This document shows, in pieces, positions 31,913-40,670 of a DNA stretch of 64,000 nucleotides (position 1 is its first letter; each line of letters starts with the position of its first letter). A model generated the notes under the pieces. That model had not been told where the DNA came from and ran no database searches. It saw nothing but the letters and a program-made list of their open reading frames with translations. A program made the translations under genes and the position numbers. Source of the stretch: a virus; IMG/VR virus record IMGVR_UViG_3300017729_001080, positions 1-64,000 of that record; one strand, 5' to 3'.

Positions 31913-32554
31913 TTAAATTAGTGGTTTTTGTGTTTTAATAGCTTCATACAACTCATTAACGTGCTTTTTAGCATTCCAGGCTTCTGCTTTCGCTCTACTA
32001 AATCGAGCCTCTGCTATGTCCATCTTACCAAAATCGTTACGCTTCTTTGCTAACTTGTATGTATTTTTATGCTGTAATGCATCATAATAGAATTTTTCGA
32101 ATACTGCATTGGTTGAAATAACTTTTGTTATCTCTTGTGAGTTAATCTTTCTGCCTTCATTCAAATGATGTACTAAAATATATGCTGTTTCATACGCTCT
32201 TAAATCTTCAAACAGCGTGTCATTTGTTCTACTATCAACAATATTAAAGGCCTTATCGTCTGTTTTTTCAACAGAATATATACCTACTTGTACACCTTTT
32301 GGTGTTTTTTTAGATTCATTAATTGTAGTTGCAACTTTTTTTGCAACGTTTGCCGTAGCACCTTGGAAATTTCTCATAATATTTTCCATGGCTTTGATGT
32401 CCGCAGTTTTTATACCGGGACTTACATCCACTATCTCGTTCCCACCCTGAGATTGTTGTGCTTCTGTTTGTGCTTTTAATCCACTCTTATCGCCATTCAT
32501 AGCTTTAAGAAGATTCGCCATTGCACCTACATCTGCTCTACTTGGTCCAGTCAT
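31913..32554 (-). CDS. Hypothetical protein, 213 residues
   Basis: No known domain. The first 70 residues are Gln/Ala/Gly-rich and disordered; the C-terminal half is helical and basic (YKLAKKRNDFGKMDIAEARFSRAKAEAWNAKKH). GGAGGAAG lies before the ATG. Virion association is inferred from neighbours. Confidence 0.55.
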   Translation of the reverse strand: MTGPSRADVGAMANLLKAMNGDKSGLKAQTEAQQSQGGNEIVDVSPGIKTADIKAMENIMRNFQGATANVAKKVATTINESKKTPKGVQVGIYSVEKTDDKAFNIVDSRTNDTLFEDLRAYETAYILVHHLNEGRKINSQEITKVISTNAVFEKFYYDALQHKNTYKLAKKRNDFGKMDIAEARFSRAKAEAWNAKKHVNELYEAIKTQKPLI

Positions 32555-32565
32555 TACTTCCTCCG

Positions 32566-32760
32566 TTATACAGTCCTATACCCTCTTAATGAAGGCACAA
32601 GAACACCTTTGTGTGACAGTCTTTCTGCAATTATCTGTTCTCTTTCAGATAATTGTGTTTCATTGACATATTCATTTTCTGAGAAATATTTAGCAATTAA
32701 ATCGCTCTCTTCCTCATTAATCATTACGTATAATCCACCTAAAACTTCTGTTAATCTCAT
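32566..32760 (-). CDS. Small hypothetical protein
   Basis: 64 residues, acidic (NEEESDLIAKYFSENEYVNETQLSEREQ at its centre, key feature Glu-rich), with no domain. Spacing of 11-15 bases to both neighbours supports an operon position. Confidence 0.5.
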   Translation of the reverse strand: MRLTEVLGGLYVMINEEESDLIAKYFSENEYVNETQLSEREQIIAERLSHKGVLVPSLRGYRTV

Positions 32761-32775
32761 TCAATACCCCTAAAA

Positions 32776-33504
32776 TTACTTGTTCAGTTTATTTAATAGA
32801 TTTCTAAATTGTGTTGCAGTTCTAGGATCCGCCGCTAAAGCATCAACCGATGATGCTTGTTGTGCCATTGCTTTACGCTGTATTGGCGTTAGTGCTTTTC
32901 CTTGTCCTGCCTGCGTGACTGCATCTGCCGCCTGTTGTGCAGTTGCTCCGCCTAAATTATCTTTTCCTAATCGTTGCATCGCTTGTGCTTTTTTAGTTTT
33001 ATCTGCCGCTGTTGGTGCCTGTGCTGTAGCGCCCGCTGATGCGGCCTTTGATGCTCTCATTTCGCCAGGAGACTGGGTTCCACCAGCTGAATACTGTTCT
33101 TTAAACATACGTGATGGAATCTTTTCTTTCTCAATTTTCTTAGCATATTTCAAGTCTTCTTTATCTACAGGACCTTTAAACCCATATGACTTGTCGTAGA
33201 TGTGTTCCCAGCCATTGCCATCATTCTTAATATATGAAATTGCCGTATCTGGGTAGCGTACAATTCCGTACTTTGCATTATCTACAAATTCTTCATTCAC
33301 TCCAAGACCTAAAATTTCTCTTGCTGTTTCCATTTCTGTGTTTCTAACAGCCTTGACAAGTTCTATATACTGTTTAAAATCTAAAGTCTTCAATCTGTCA
33401 CGAACTACTTCTTCTTTCTCTCCAACCAAATCGGCAATATCTGCAATTTTGTCATCGATGCTTTCAGTTCTCATTGATTTTTGTATTTCTTCTTTTAAAT
33501 TCAT
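32776..33504 (-). CDS. Hypothetical protein with Ala/Gln-rich C-terminus
   Basis: 242 residues. The N-terminal half is charged (VGEKEEVVRDRLKTLDF) and the C-terminal half (residues ~150-240) is Ala/Gln/Thr-rich and low complexity. No known family. Head or tail structural roles are common for such proteins in this position. Confidence 0.55.
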   Translation of the reverse strand: MNLKEEIQKSMRTESIDDKIADIADLVGEKEEVVRDRLKTLDFKQYIELVKAVRNTEMETAREILGLGVNEEFVDNAKYGIVRYPDTAISYIKNDGNGWEHIYDKSYGFKGPVDKEDLKYAKKIEKEKIPSRMFKEQYSAGGTQSPGEMRASKAASAGATAQAPTAADKTKKAQAMQRLGKDNLGGATAQQAADAVTQAGQGKALTPIQRKAMAQQASSVDALAADPRTATQFRNLLNKLNK

Positions 33505-33515
33505 AATAGTACCTC

Positions 33516-33794
33516 TTACCTTTTATTCAACGTTTTTAAACGTCTACTTGCAGGATTCATTCTTCTTGTCATAGCCGCTTTTCGTTTCAACCTTGATCCT
33601 AGTTTTGCTTTTGTCCTAGCAAGAGTAAATCTCTTTTTAATATCAACTGGCTTAAAACAAGCCGTCGGAGTTGATACAGTTTTACCTTTTAATCTACCAG
33701 ATGAACATCTGTACTTACGTACAATTTGTCTGCCTTTTCTAGCATAAACTAGTTTGGCTTCTTCTACTGGTTGGAGAACTTCAAATACTTGCAT
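33516..33794 (-). CDS. Small basic protein, probable nucleic-acid-binding virion protein
   Basis: 92 residues with about one third Arg/Lys (VYARKGRQIVRKYRCSSGR; KAKLGSRLKRKAAMTRRMN). Likely to bind DNA, perhaps packaged with the genome. Overlaps the upstream gene by one base (TAATG type). No known domain. Confidence 0.6.
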   Translation of the reverse strand: MQVFEVLQPVEEAKLVYARKGRQIVRKYRCSSGRLKGKTVSTPTACFKPVDIKKRFTLARTKAKLGSRLKRKAAMTRRMNPASRRLKTLNKR

Positions 33795-34051
33795 TATATA
33801 CCTACCGCACTGCCAAATACAGATGTTAATAACGCTAACAACATTGTAGCAAATAATGTAGAACTTGCCCAGATAATAATCTTTTTAAGTTCAGAAATAC
33901 CTTCTTTAGTTTCAGAGGCATTTTTCTCAATAAGACCTTCTAATCTAACAATACTTGTGTCAAGGTTTTTGAATCTTTCATGGGCAACAGCTACATGAGT
34001 TTCTAAACTTTCTGCTTCTAACTGCGCCAACTTGCTATCAATTCCTGCCAT
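33794..34051 (-). CDS. Coiled-coil protein with C-terminal membrane anchor
   Basis: 85 residues. A helix of about 55 residues with heptad pattern (AQLEAESLETHVAVAHERF; LEGLIEKN) is followed by a transmembrane segment (IIIWASSTLFATMLLALLTS) and a short tail. This is the layout of XhlA-type haemolysin/holin-associated proteins. A holin or lysis role is a suggestion. Confidence 0.55.
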   Translation of the reverse strand: MAGIDSKLAQLEAESLETHVAVAHERFKNLDTSIVRLEGLIEKNASETKEGISELKKIIIWASSTLFATMLLALLTSVFGSAVGI

Positions 34052-34093
34052 AATAAAACTCCAAATCTAGGGAAAGTGTTATCCCGTTGATTG

Positions 34094-34101
34094 TATTTAT
34101 C
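34094..34101 (-). promoter_or_regulatory. Late-type promoter
   Basis: GATAAATA followed by C on the minus strand, 43 bases before the anchored coiled-coil gene; GGAG lies near its ATG. Confidence 0.6.
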
Positions 34102-34120
34102 ATTTTAATTCAGAAATTTT

Positions 34121-34786
34121 TTATGCGAATTTAATGTATTTTTGCTTTTCTGGTTTAGGTTCATTTTTCCACATATTTCCAACATCAGTATATGACATAT
34201 TCATTTCTTTTGTATGAGGATTATATGTTTTTCTAGTACTAGTAGAACCAACTCCTAGTCCAACAGCAACATAGAGGTCTTTCATATCGTCTATGTTTAA
34301 TTTTTCTTTAATCTTATCCAAATGCTCGTATTCCCAATCCATACAATTACAAAATCCACTGTCCAATCCTTTAGTTTTCGCTGAAAGCATAATATTAGTA
34401 GATGCAATTCCTATTTCCATTGCAGTTATCATATGTCTATTGTACACTTGTGTCTGTAAATCAATAGTATGAGAAGGATCACCTTCTCTATTCCAAGGTG
34501 CATCTTTTCTTCTAGTAAATACTAAAAGGTACGGTGCTAATACTTGTGTGTTATATTGTGCATTTGGTGTTCTTGGGTCACGTTGACAAAAATTATTGAA
34601 ATGATTTCTAAATTCTGTATCTGACCAATCAAATATATTGATTTCGTATCTTACTACATTTTGTTTTGAAGCTGAACGCCTATGAACTTCGTCCATTATT
34701 TCTTCGACAACGCTTTTATCAACAACCTGATCCATATCCCAAGTTGTTGTTTGTACTCTGTCGTTAATTAATGATGCCCATTCCAT
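34121..34786 (-). CDS. Nitroreductase-like flavin protein
   Basis: 221 residues, the family size. The N-terminal EEIMDEVHRRSASKQN places an FMN-phosphate loop like the R-R-S-x-R-x-x and A-P-S-x-x-N pattern of nitroreductases. AMEIGIASTNIMLSAKTKGLDSGF near residue 140 and LYVAVGLGVG near 185 are typical. Likely NAD(P)H-dependent reduction of a small substrate. Late-type neighbours. Confidence 0.6.
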   Translation of the reverse strand: MEWASLINDRVQTTTWDMDQVVDKSVVEEIMDEVHRRSASKQNVVRYEINIFDWSDTEFRNHFNNFCQRDPRTPNAQYNTQVLAPYLLVFTRRKDAPWNREGDPSHTIDLQTQVYNRHMITAMEIGIASTNIMLSAKTKGLDSGFCNCMDWEYEHLDKIKEKLNIDDMKDLYVAVGLGVGSTSTRKTYNPHTKEMNMSYTDVGNMWKNEPKPEKQKYIKFA

Positions 34787-35178
34787 TATAGAATGTCTGA
34801 CATTACATATTCTATATTAACGCCTTCTTGCAAAGAAACACCGTCAATGGTAATGCCCTCAGTAAGTTCTTTTAATATAGAAGTGGTATCGCCATTTCTT
34901 TCAAATACTTTACCATGCTCTACTGCAAACTTAAATAGCATACCAGCGCCCGTTAACGATGGAGCTAGTCCATCTAGTGACACTGATAAAGGGTTATTCA
35001 TAATGATAGGTTGTGCAACTAATGAAACTAAGTTAACTATGTCATCAAAATTTTGCTGTGACTGGTCCGAAACATCACCGGTTGATGTAATGTCTAATCC
35101 TTTTACATACAATGTGTAAAAGTTGATATTGCCTGATAAGTTTTCACCAGCACTTGCGGCTCCATGTATTCTTGCCAT
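34786..35178 (-). CDS. Virion protein, first of two related small proteins
   Basis: 130 residues. The start MARIHGAASAGENLSGNINFYTLY resembles MAKVHETYSAGQFLTGNLNHFTV of the gene at 35.3 kb, so both share an N-terminal module. Late promoter upstream. No known function. Confidence 0.6.
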   Translation of the reverse strand: MARIHGAASAGENLSGNINFYTLYVKGLDITSTGDVSDQSQQNFDDIVNLVSLVAQPIIMNNPLSVSLDGLAPSLTGAGMLFKFAVEHGKVFERNGDTTSILKELTEGITIDGVSLQEGVNIEYVMSDIL

Positions 35179-35217
35179 ATTTTTTCTCCAAATATAAATT
35201 TATATTCTTGTTATATG

Positions 35218-35225
35218 TATTTATC
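35218..35225 (-). promoter_or_regulatory. Late-type promoter
   Basis: GATAAATA followed by C on the minus strand, 40 bases before the 130-residue gene. Confidence 0.6.
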
Positions 35226-35248
35226 ATTTTATAAGGTAAATCAAAGGC

Positions 35249-35279
35249 AAAAAAAAGACCCTCTTAAAGAGGGCCTTTT
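35249..35279 (-). terminator. Intrinsic terminator
   Basis: GAGGGCC stem arms around TTTAA with T8 on the minus strand; it ends the transcript of the 87-residue virion gene. Confidence 0.8.
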
Positions 35280-35328
35280 AATTACACGTAAAGTGTGGGT
35301 TGGACTTAAAGTCCAGGGGGGTAATAAC

Positions 35329-35592
35329 TTAGTAATCGAAGTCGGCTACTGAGAAATCAGCACCTAGAGCCGCGTCTAAACCAGCGGCATCCCATGCGCC
35401 GTTGTTTTCTACTGCGATTCTTACATCGTTACCATCGATAGCACCAACTAGTACTACTGTAGCACGTGTTCCTGTGCCTTCGATAATTGCTTTCATGTCG
35501 CCTGCCGCCATACCAGTCTTAGTCACTGTGAAGTGATTTAAGTTACCAGTAAGGAATTGACCTGCTGAATATGTTTCATGTACTTTTGCCAT
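35329..35592 (-). CDS. Virion protein, second of two related small proteins
   Basis: 87 residues, acidic, beta-rich. The N-terminal module is shared with the 130-residue protein. Its own late promoter upstream and a strong terminator downstream make it a single-gene transcript, as expected for an abundant late protein. AGGAG precedes the ATG. Confidence 0.68.
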   Translation of the reverse strand: MAKVHETYSAGQFLTGNLNHFTVTKTGMAAGDMKAIIEGTGTRATVVLVGAIDGNDVRIAVENNGAWDAAGLDAALGADFSVADFDY

Positions 35593-35652
35593 TTTAGTTC
35601 TCCTAAATAACTATTTCCTCGGGCATTATAAAATTGTAGTGCCCTATGCTTT

Positions 35653-35660
35653 TATTTATC
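35653..35660 (-). promoter_or_regulatory. Late-type promoter
   Basis: GATAAATA followed by A on the minus strand, 61 bases before the 87-residue gene. Confidence 0.6.
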
Positions 35661-35682
35661 TTTTTTTGCAAAAAAGTGGGTT

Positions 35683-36459
35683 TTATTTACCTCTGGATCC
35701 GTATTTCCCACCAATATTTCTTCCAGTTTGATAAGATGTCTTGCCCATTGCTTTTCCTAGCTTGCCTGCACCGTATATTACGCCTACAGCCGCCGCGGCC
35801 TTAGTAATTGGACTGTCCCAAATCTTCTTTTTGGTGTCTTTTTCGTCATTTACAACATAATTTCCACGCTTCTGGAACTTCTGTAATGCTGGAAATAACT
35901 CACTACGCATTGCTTTTCTACGTAGATATTGCATCATTCTGGTTGTTACTAATGCTTTCTGATTTTGATTTAGATTATCCCAATCACCTACAAGTCTTCT
36001 CATAGATTTAAGCATTCCATCTTGTATATTCAAATCACGCTGAAATCTTAACAGCATTCTTTGTTCAAATCCAGGTTCTGATTTACTTGCTGATATATGA
36101 CCTAGATATCTTATAACTTCTTGTCTTTTTAAATTAATACGCTTTAGTGCTATTTCATCACGTTCATCATCTGCACTAACTTCTTTACCTATTATACGAT
36201 TAAGCATGATATACAAGTCAGTACCGCTTGTTCTAAAGTAATCGAAATTACGGTATGCGATTGTTCTCCCAGCATATTCTGATGCCAATGGTGCAAACTC
36301 ATAGTCTTTATTAAACATATTTAAAATCATCATATATGCAAATGTTAACTCTGCCGCATCATCTACATTTGTTTTATTCTGATTTTGTTTTGTTCTAAAC
36401 AGTCTACTTTCTGTGAACGTATTAACTAATTGTAATTTGCCTTTATATTGTTCCATCAT
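35683..36459 (-). CDS. Hypothetical virion-associated protein
   Basis: 258 residues from the ATG that forms ATGA with the upstream stop; GAGG lies 9 bases before. Helical, very basic middle (LRFQRDLNIQDGMLKSMRRL), and a C-terminal Gly/Lys-rich tail (GAGKLGKAMGKTSYQTGRN). A longer in-frame start was rejected because it lacks an SD. Virion location inferred. Confidence 0.62.
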   Translation of the reverse strand: MMEQYKGKLQLVNTFTESRLFRTKQNQNKTNVDDAAELTFAYMMILNMFNKDYEFAPLASEYAGRTIAYRNFDYFRTSGTDLYIMLNRIIGKEVSADDERDEIALKRINLKRQEVIRYLGHISASKSEPGFEQRMLLRFQRDLNIQDGMLKSMRRLVGDWDNLNQNQKALVTTRMMQYLRRKAMRSELFPALQKFQKRGNYVVNDEKDTKKKIWDSPITKAAAAVGVIYGAGKLGKAMGKTSYQTGRNIGGKYGSRGK

Positions 36460-36656
36460 TTTGTATTCCTCGATTGCAATACTTGACTGCATTTATCACT
36501 AGCATAAGTTGTAAACCATCTTGGAGCAAACGCATGTATCATACACGCATATGCGGCCTTTTCTAGTTGCCACGAAACCCACATTGCATGTTTAAAATGT
36601 TCCCAGCGTGTTTCGCCTACTTCTTCTAAGTGTAATTTACATTTCTTACTTAACAT
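36456..36656 (-). CDS. DUF6356-like small protein
   Basis: 66 residues. LEEVGETRWEHFKHAMWVSWQL then IHAFAPRWFTTYASD fits the short H-x-x-x-x-G-E-x-x-x-x-H and H-A-x-x-P-x-x-F pattern of DUF6356 seen in alphaproteobacteria and their phages. A hydrophobic middle suggests membrane association. The stop overlaps the start of the next gene. Confidence 0.7.
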   Translation of the reverse strand: MLSKKCKLHLEEVGETRWEHFKHAMWVSWQLEKAAYACMIHAFAPRWFTTYASDKCSQVLQSRNTK

Positions 36657-36660
36657 CTAA

Positions 36661-38010
36661 CTAATCCCTTGGTGCGAAATTTGCCGCACTAAACTCTAAT
36701 CTATCTACAATCTTCATTGCTCTACCAACATGGTCAACAATAACAAATCCTTCTGGATCTGTGACTTTAAATGAACCGTCTGGTTGTTCAATGAAACTGT
36801 CTATTGCTTTAATGTTCTTCATCTTTTGCTGAAACATCATTTTTACTGCTTCAACTTTAAGATATGCACGATACATTTCTGCAATTTGTGTCTCGTATGT
36901 ATTTATGATATTAGCTAACGCATCTTTTGTTTGTAATCTAGCCTGTCCTGCTTTGCCTTCAGGTCCTGTAGCTAAACCGCTAATTTCTTTATCTAATTTA
37001 TTATTTAAACCCTGTAAAAACTCTTTAACAAATTTAGTTACATCTGATTCTAATGCTTGTCCAGAACGTATTGGTAAGTTTGCGTGTGCCTTAATAGCTT
37101 GTACTAAGTCAATAGACCCTATCTTTTGATTAATTGCTTTGAAAGTATCTGCATCAATTTTCATTGAAGATAATTCTTTAATTGCTTGTTTAATCTTTGC
37201 AACATTTTCTTGCTTTAGTTGTACCTGTCCTGATACATCTTTAATACGTGCATCAGTAAACCAAACTTTAGATGAAGACTTAAGTTTACTTGAATCATAA
37301 CCAAATGATGCTTTCATGTCTGCTAGACTATCGCCTGCATAACTTGTATGAAACACAATTCCTATTTCAGCCGACTGCATTTCTTTTGCTGTTTTGCTAT
37401 CTGCTGGTACAACGTATGTGATTGTATTTGGTTTAAATGCAATATGAGATTTGCCATCTATATTAACAGTTTTCAAATCACCTTTAGTAAACAATAAGTC
37501 ACCTTGTATAACACCCTCAATACCTAAGTCTTTTAGGTACTCTAATGATGCCGATAGCTTATTTCTCAAACCTGCTTTACTTACTTCTTCACCGTTCTTA
37601 GTAGTATCTTGGTGATTGTTTTCAATGTCAGCTTGTGATTTATTTAATTTTGGTGTTTTTGCAAATACGCCTTTTGTGCCTACAAAGAATTGTCCATCTG
37701 ATGGATCTGTTCCGCAAAATACTGCCGGAGAACCATCCCATTTCGTAGTGATAGCGTCTCCGCCACCTTGTCCATCAAGTGTACTTAATAATTTAGTGAA
37801 AGTGTCTACGACTCTTTTTAATCCAGACGTACCATGCATAAACACAAGTTCTTCTGCGTGGTCTAAGTGCGTATTCTTATCTTCCTGTAATTCAGAATCT
37901 AGCAGACCTTTCATTTTATTATGAAAGCCTACTTGCTTAAGACGAGGTTTGCGTGGTCCTCTAAACCTACGTTCTCTGCCTTTGCTTAATGTAATCTCTC
38001 TTATTTTCAT
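36661..38010 (-). CDS. Nucleotidyltransferase/ligase-like protein (DUF6267-type)
   Basis: 449 residues. AITTKWDGSPAVF places a K-x-D-G adenylation motif at residues 90-93, GIEGVIQGDLLF lies at ~164-174, and the C-terminal part has EGFVIVDHVGRAMKIVDR (~415-432). These resemble motifs I, III and IV/V of the DNA/RNA-ligase and capping-enzyme fold in order. Similar proteins occur in T4-like marine phages as DUF6267, sometimes noted as RNA ligase. The N-terminus (to ~45) is basic. Activity is unproven. Confidence 0.65.
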   Translation of the reverse strand: MKIREITLSKGRERRFRGPRKPRLKQVGFHNKMKGLLDSELQEDKNTHLDHAEELVFMHGTSGLKRVVDTFTKLLSTLDGQGGGDAITTKWDGSPAVFCGTDPSDGQFFVGTKGVFAKTPKLNKSQADIENNHQDTTKNGEEVSKAGLRNKLSASLEYLKDLGIEGVIQGDLLFTKGDLKTVNIDGKSHIAFKPNTITYVVPADSKTAKEMQSAEIGIVFHTSYAGDSLADMKASFGYDSSKLKSSSKVWFTDARIKDVSGQVQLKQENVAKIKQAIKELSSMKIDADTFKAINQKIGSIDLVQAIKAHANLPIRSGQALESDVTKFVKEFLQGLNNKLDKEISGLATGPEGKAGQARLQTKDALANIINTYETQIAEMYRAYLKVEAVKMMFQQKMKNIKAIDSFIEQPDGSFKVTDPEGFVIVDHVGRAMKIVDRLEFSAANFAPRD

Positions 38011-38225
38011 TTCTTATCCCCATACGGGCTTTCGCCTGTTAGATGTGGTCTAGCAAACCATAATTTAAACCATTCATCTGTTCCTGGCTTAACATCATGC
38101 TTTTTCATATATTGAGATTTTTCAGTACCCGAATAAGATATGTTTTCTTGGGTGGCTTGCTGTTGGTATGGTTTGTATATACCTGCAAGTTTTCTTAATT
38201 GATTTAACTGTTCTTCAAAATCCAT
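38007..38225 (-). CDS. Small hypothetical protein
   Basis: 72 residues, polar, with a Trp-rich C-terminus (KPGTDEWFKLWFARPHLTGES). No known family. Overlaps the ligase-like gene by 4 bases (ATGA), so the two are coupled. Confidence 0.6.
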   Translation of the reverse strand: MDFEEQLNQLRKLAGIYKPYQQQATQENISYSGTEKSQYMKKHDVKPGTDEWFKLWFARPHLTGESPYGDKK

Positions 38226-38474
38226 CTATGTTTTAGCCTTGACACTTTTTATTCCACGTTTAAACTTCCTAGGGTCTTGTGACCTAATACTATTAACTAG
38301 ACGCTTGGTCAAGTCATTTGCAGTATCCTCATCAAACTCTCTGCTAATAAATTCAATAAGATTTATAGCACCAGATATGATATGTTCGCCTTTTTGCTCA
38401 ACCAAACGTTCTTTTTCTTTATCAAAAGCTAAAGAATTTAATTCATCAAATAGGCTTCTACGAGGTTTATCCAT
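38226..38474 (-). CDS. Small hypothetical protein
   Basis: 82 residues, basic C-terminus (IRSQDPRKFKRGIKSVKAKT). Directly abuts the next gene. A late promoter lies at the end of the helicase gene. Possibly virion-associated. Confidence 0.58.
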   Translation of the reverse strand: MDKPRRSLFDELNSLAFDKEKERLVEQKGEHIISGAINLIEFISREFDEDTANDLTKRLVNSIRSQDPRKFKRGIKSVKAKT

Positions 38475-38495
38475 GATATTTCTCCGTTCTAACTG

Positions 38496-38503
38496 TATTT
38501 ATC
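38496..38503 (-). promoter_or_regulatory. Late-type promoter at the end of the helicase gene
   Basis: GATAAATA followed by C on the minus strand, starting with the last base of the helicase coding region. It switches from the early helicase to a late block. Confidence 0.62.
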
Positions 38504-39899
38504 AGTTTTCATCAAAAGGAGAACGTGTCTTGGTCTTTAACATTGCTCTCAGATTCATTGCAACATCCGTTTTTTCTTCTGTTTGCGTTTCTTGTGTATT
38601 TACTGTAGTTTTCTTACGTAAATTTTCCATCAAGTCTGTAGCACTTGATGATGTTTGTCCATCATCTTCTGATGTATCATCTGAAATTCTTAAGCTATCT
38701 CTATCAAAAACTAGATTAACTTTACTTCCTACACCACTAGATGAACGAGTTTTTAATAACTGCAACTGATATTGTCCACGCTCACGCATTGTGTGACTTG
38801 TAAAAATACCAATAACGTTATCCGCTGTTTGAATTTTAGATATACCACCTGCAATATGAGAATGGTCAAATTCGATTTCTTCTACCGCACTTCTATTTAA
38901 CTGTGATGCAGTAACCATAACTGTTTGAGTTTCCATAGCAAAGTTACGAATTTCTTCTGTAACATATTTGTCTTTGATAAACAAATCACTTGCTGATACT
39001 TTCTTTGTTGCAGGCATTAACAAATCTAAGTAGTCAATACACATACAATCTATAGATTTGCCTGTCTGTATTTGCAGTTCTTTGATGTATGACCTTACAT
39101 CATTAATTGTAGAACCAGAAGGCATATACTTAACTCTTAACATGCCTGACTTCTTACTTTTAGTTTTAACTTGAAGTTCTACATCATCTAATTCTTTAAA
39201 GATACGTTTTGTACTTCTATCTGTTTGCATCGCATACATACGCATACTTGACAATGCTTCCGAAAGTTCCAGTGTTATGTAAACACAGTTCAATCCTGCT
39301 TCTGCCCAATTCAAACTCATGTTCTGCATGAACAAAGATTTACCTGCACCTGAACCACCTGCAAAAATAGTTATCTCGCCTCGGTTGATGCCACCATATA
39401 ATTTGTCATCAAGCACCTTCCAACCAGTAGTCATTTGCCCATTGTTATCTTTGAGACCTTCAAGTACGCTTCTAGGATCTGCATAATAATCTGTACCCAA
39501 TGAACGGGCAAGACCAGTCTGTACTGCTTCTTTAATTCTAAGTTCTACTTCACCATATTGGCCTTGTTCAAGTAAATCTGCACTATCAATAATTGCACGT
39601 TCAATCGCTTTATGTCTACTAAATGTTTCAAACTCATCAATAAACCAATCTGTGTGTTGTTCAATATTATCTATTAATTCAATTTCTTGCCCTGTCTGTG
39701 CTTTAATTATAGCAGGAGTTGGTACAGTCGAGTATTCTTCGCTATGCTCAACTAAAGTTTCAACAACTTTTCTTAGATTTCTATCAAAAAATTTAGGTTC
39801 AACAATAGCACGTACCCGTGAATAAAGTTCAGGATCGCTTATCATAAATTGAACAAATAGTTTTTGTAAATCTACGCTATAATCTTTTACATCAGCCAT
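38502..39899 (-). CDS. 41: Replicative DNA helicase, gp41/DnaB-like
   Basis: 465 residues. RecA-like core with Walker A IFAGGSGAGKSLFMQ (GGSGAGKS 181-188), a Glu after LELSEALSSMR, Walker B-like CMCIDYLDLL near residue 290, and the His-bearing QLNRSAVEEIEFDHS segment plus a C-terminal arginine-finger-like TRSSSGVGSK. It unwinds DNA at the phage replication fork together with the gp61-like primase in this window. An early promoter with consensus -35 precedes it. Confidence 0.93.
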   Translation of the reverse strand: MADVKDYSVDLQKLFVQFMISDPELYSRVRAIVEPKFFDRNLRKVVETLVEHSEEYSTVPTPAIIKAQTGQEIELIDNIEQHTDWFIDEFETFSRHKAIERAIIDSADLLEQGQYGEVELRIKEAVQTGLARSLGTDYYADPRSVLEGLKDNNGQMTTGWKVLDDKLYGGINRGEITIFAGGSGAGKSLFMQNMSLNWAEAGLNCVYITLELSEALSSMRMYAMQTDRSTKRIFKELDDVELQVKTKSKKSGMLRVKYMPSGSTINDVRSYIKELQIQTGKSIDCMCIDYLDLLMPATKKVSASDLFIKDKYVTEEIRNFAMETQTVMVTASQLNRSAVEEIEFDHSHIAGGISKIQTADNVIGIFTSHTMRERGQYQLQLLKTRSSSGVGSKVNLVFDRDSLRISDDTSEDDGQTSSSATDLMENLRKKTTVNTQETQTEEKTDVAMNLRAMLKTKTRSPFDEN

Positions 39900-39905
39900 A
39901 TGTAT

Positions 39906-39934
39906 ATTCTACTCTCTCTCAGTATTAATGTCAA
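39906..39934 (-). promoter_or_regulatory. Sigma70-type promoter for the helicase
   Basis: TTGACA, 17 bp, TAGAAT on the minus strand, immediately before the gp41-like start; it overlaps the end of the upstream hypothetical gene. Confidence 0.7.
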
Positions 39935-40670
39935 CTGTTTTCTGCTCTTTCATGTAACAATCGTACACCCTATCAAAATTCTTATCTTCCCATTCATAAT
40001 TATCTGTAAGAAATTTTCTTAACTTTTCTTTATCATATATGTATTCTAATTCAAGAACCTTATCTTCCTTACGTTTTTCTTTAGATATAATATGAGACTC
40101 ATTCACATGTTTACTTAAATTAAATGGTACATCTGACTTATTTTTACGTAATTTATTACTATTAAGAATATCCAAACTCTTTTGTGTATTAATACAAATA
40201 AACAAAGTTTCATTAATTTTATAATACTTAGATAGTGCCTGATATTCCTTTAGTCCACCAAACTTATCAATTATATAAAATCCATCATGGAATGTCGTAA
40301 TAGATGATTGTAAAGACCATCTGTCAGATGGAACCATATTTAATTTATACGAATGTACATCAATCATATTGATATATTGTTTTATACTACCCGGCTTATG
40401 TATCTCATTGCAAAATGTTCTGGAAAAATCAGCAATATGATTGCACATCTTAATTGGTCTGATTGCTCCTACATCATCAATATGACAAAAGTCCTCAAAC
40501 CATATATCCTTCGTATTGACATAAATTGAAAATTTGTTATCATCTGTAATTCTTACCAAATCAACATTAGGATCTCCTACTGTTAGTAGAAGCCTAATAA
40601 AGTCACCACATGCACCACCGTGATATGTTATTGCACGATGGGTGCATCCGTTTGGCACTAATGGTATCAC
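39909..40670 (-). CDS. Hypothetical P-loop-like protein
   Basis: 253 residues. [16 protein letters not shown] (residues 14-29) is a strand-glycine loop of the same style as in the three paralogs at 16-19 kb and the gene at 46.6 kb, without the Walker lysine. The C-terminal [21 protein letters not shown] differs. No function can be assigned. It overlaps the prs stop. Confidence 0.55.
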   Translation of the reverse strand: MIPLVPNGCTHRAITYHGGACGDFIRLLLTVGDPNVDLVRITDDNKFSIYVNTKDIWFEDFCHIDDVGAIRPIKMCNHIADFSRTFCNEIHKPGSIKQYINMIDVHSYKLNMVPSDRWSLQSSITTFHDGFYIIDKFGGLKEYQALSKYYKINETLFICINTQKSLDILNSNKLRKNKSDVPFNLSKHVNESHIISKEKRKEDKVLELEYIYDKEKLRKFLTDNYEWEDKNFDRVYDCYMKEQKTVDINTERE

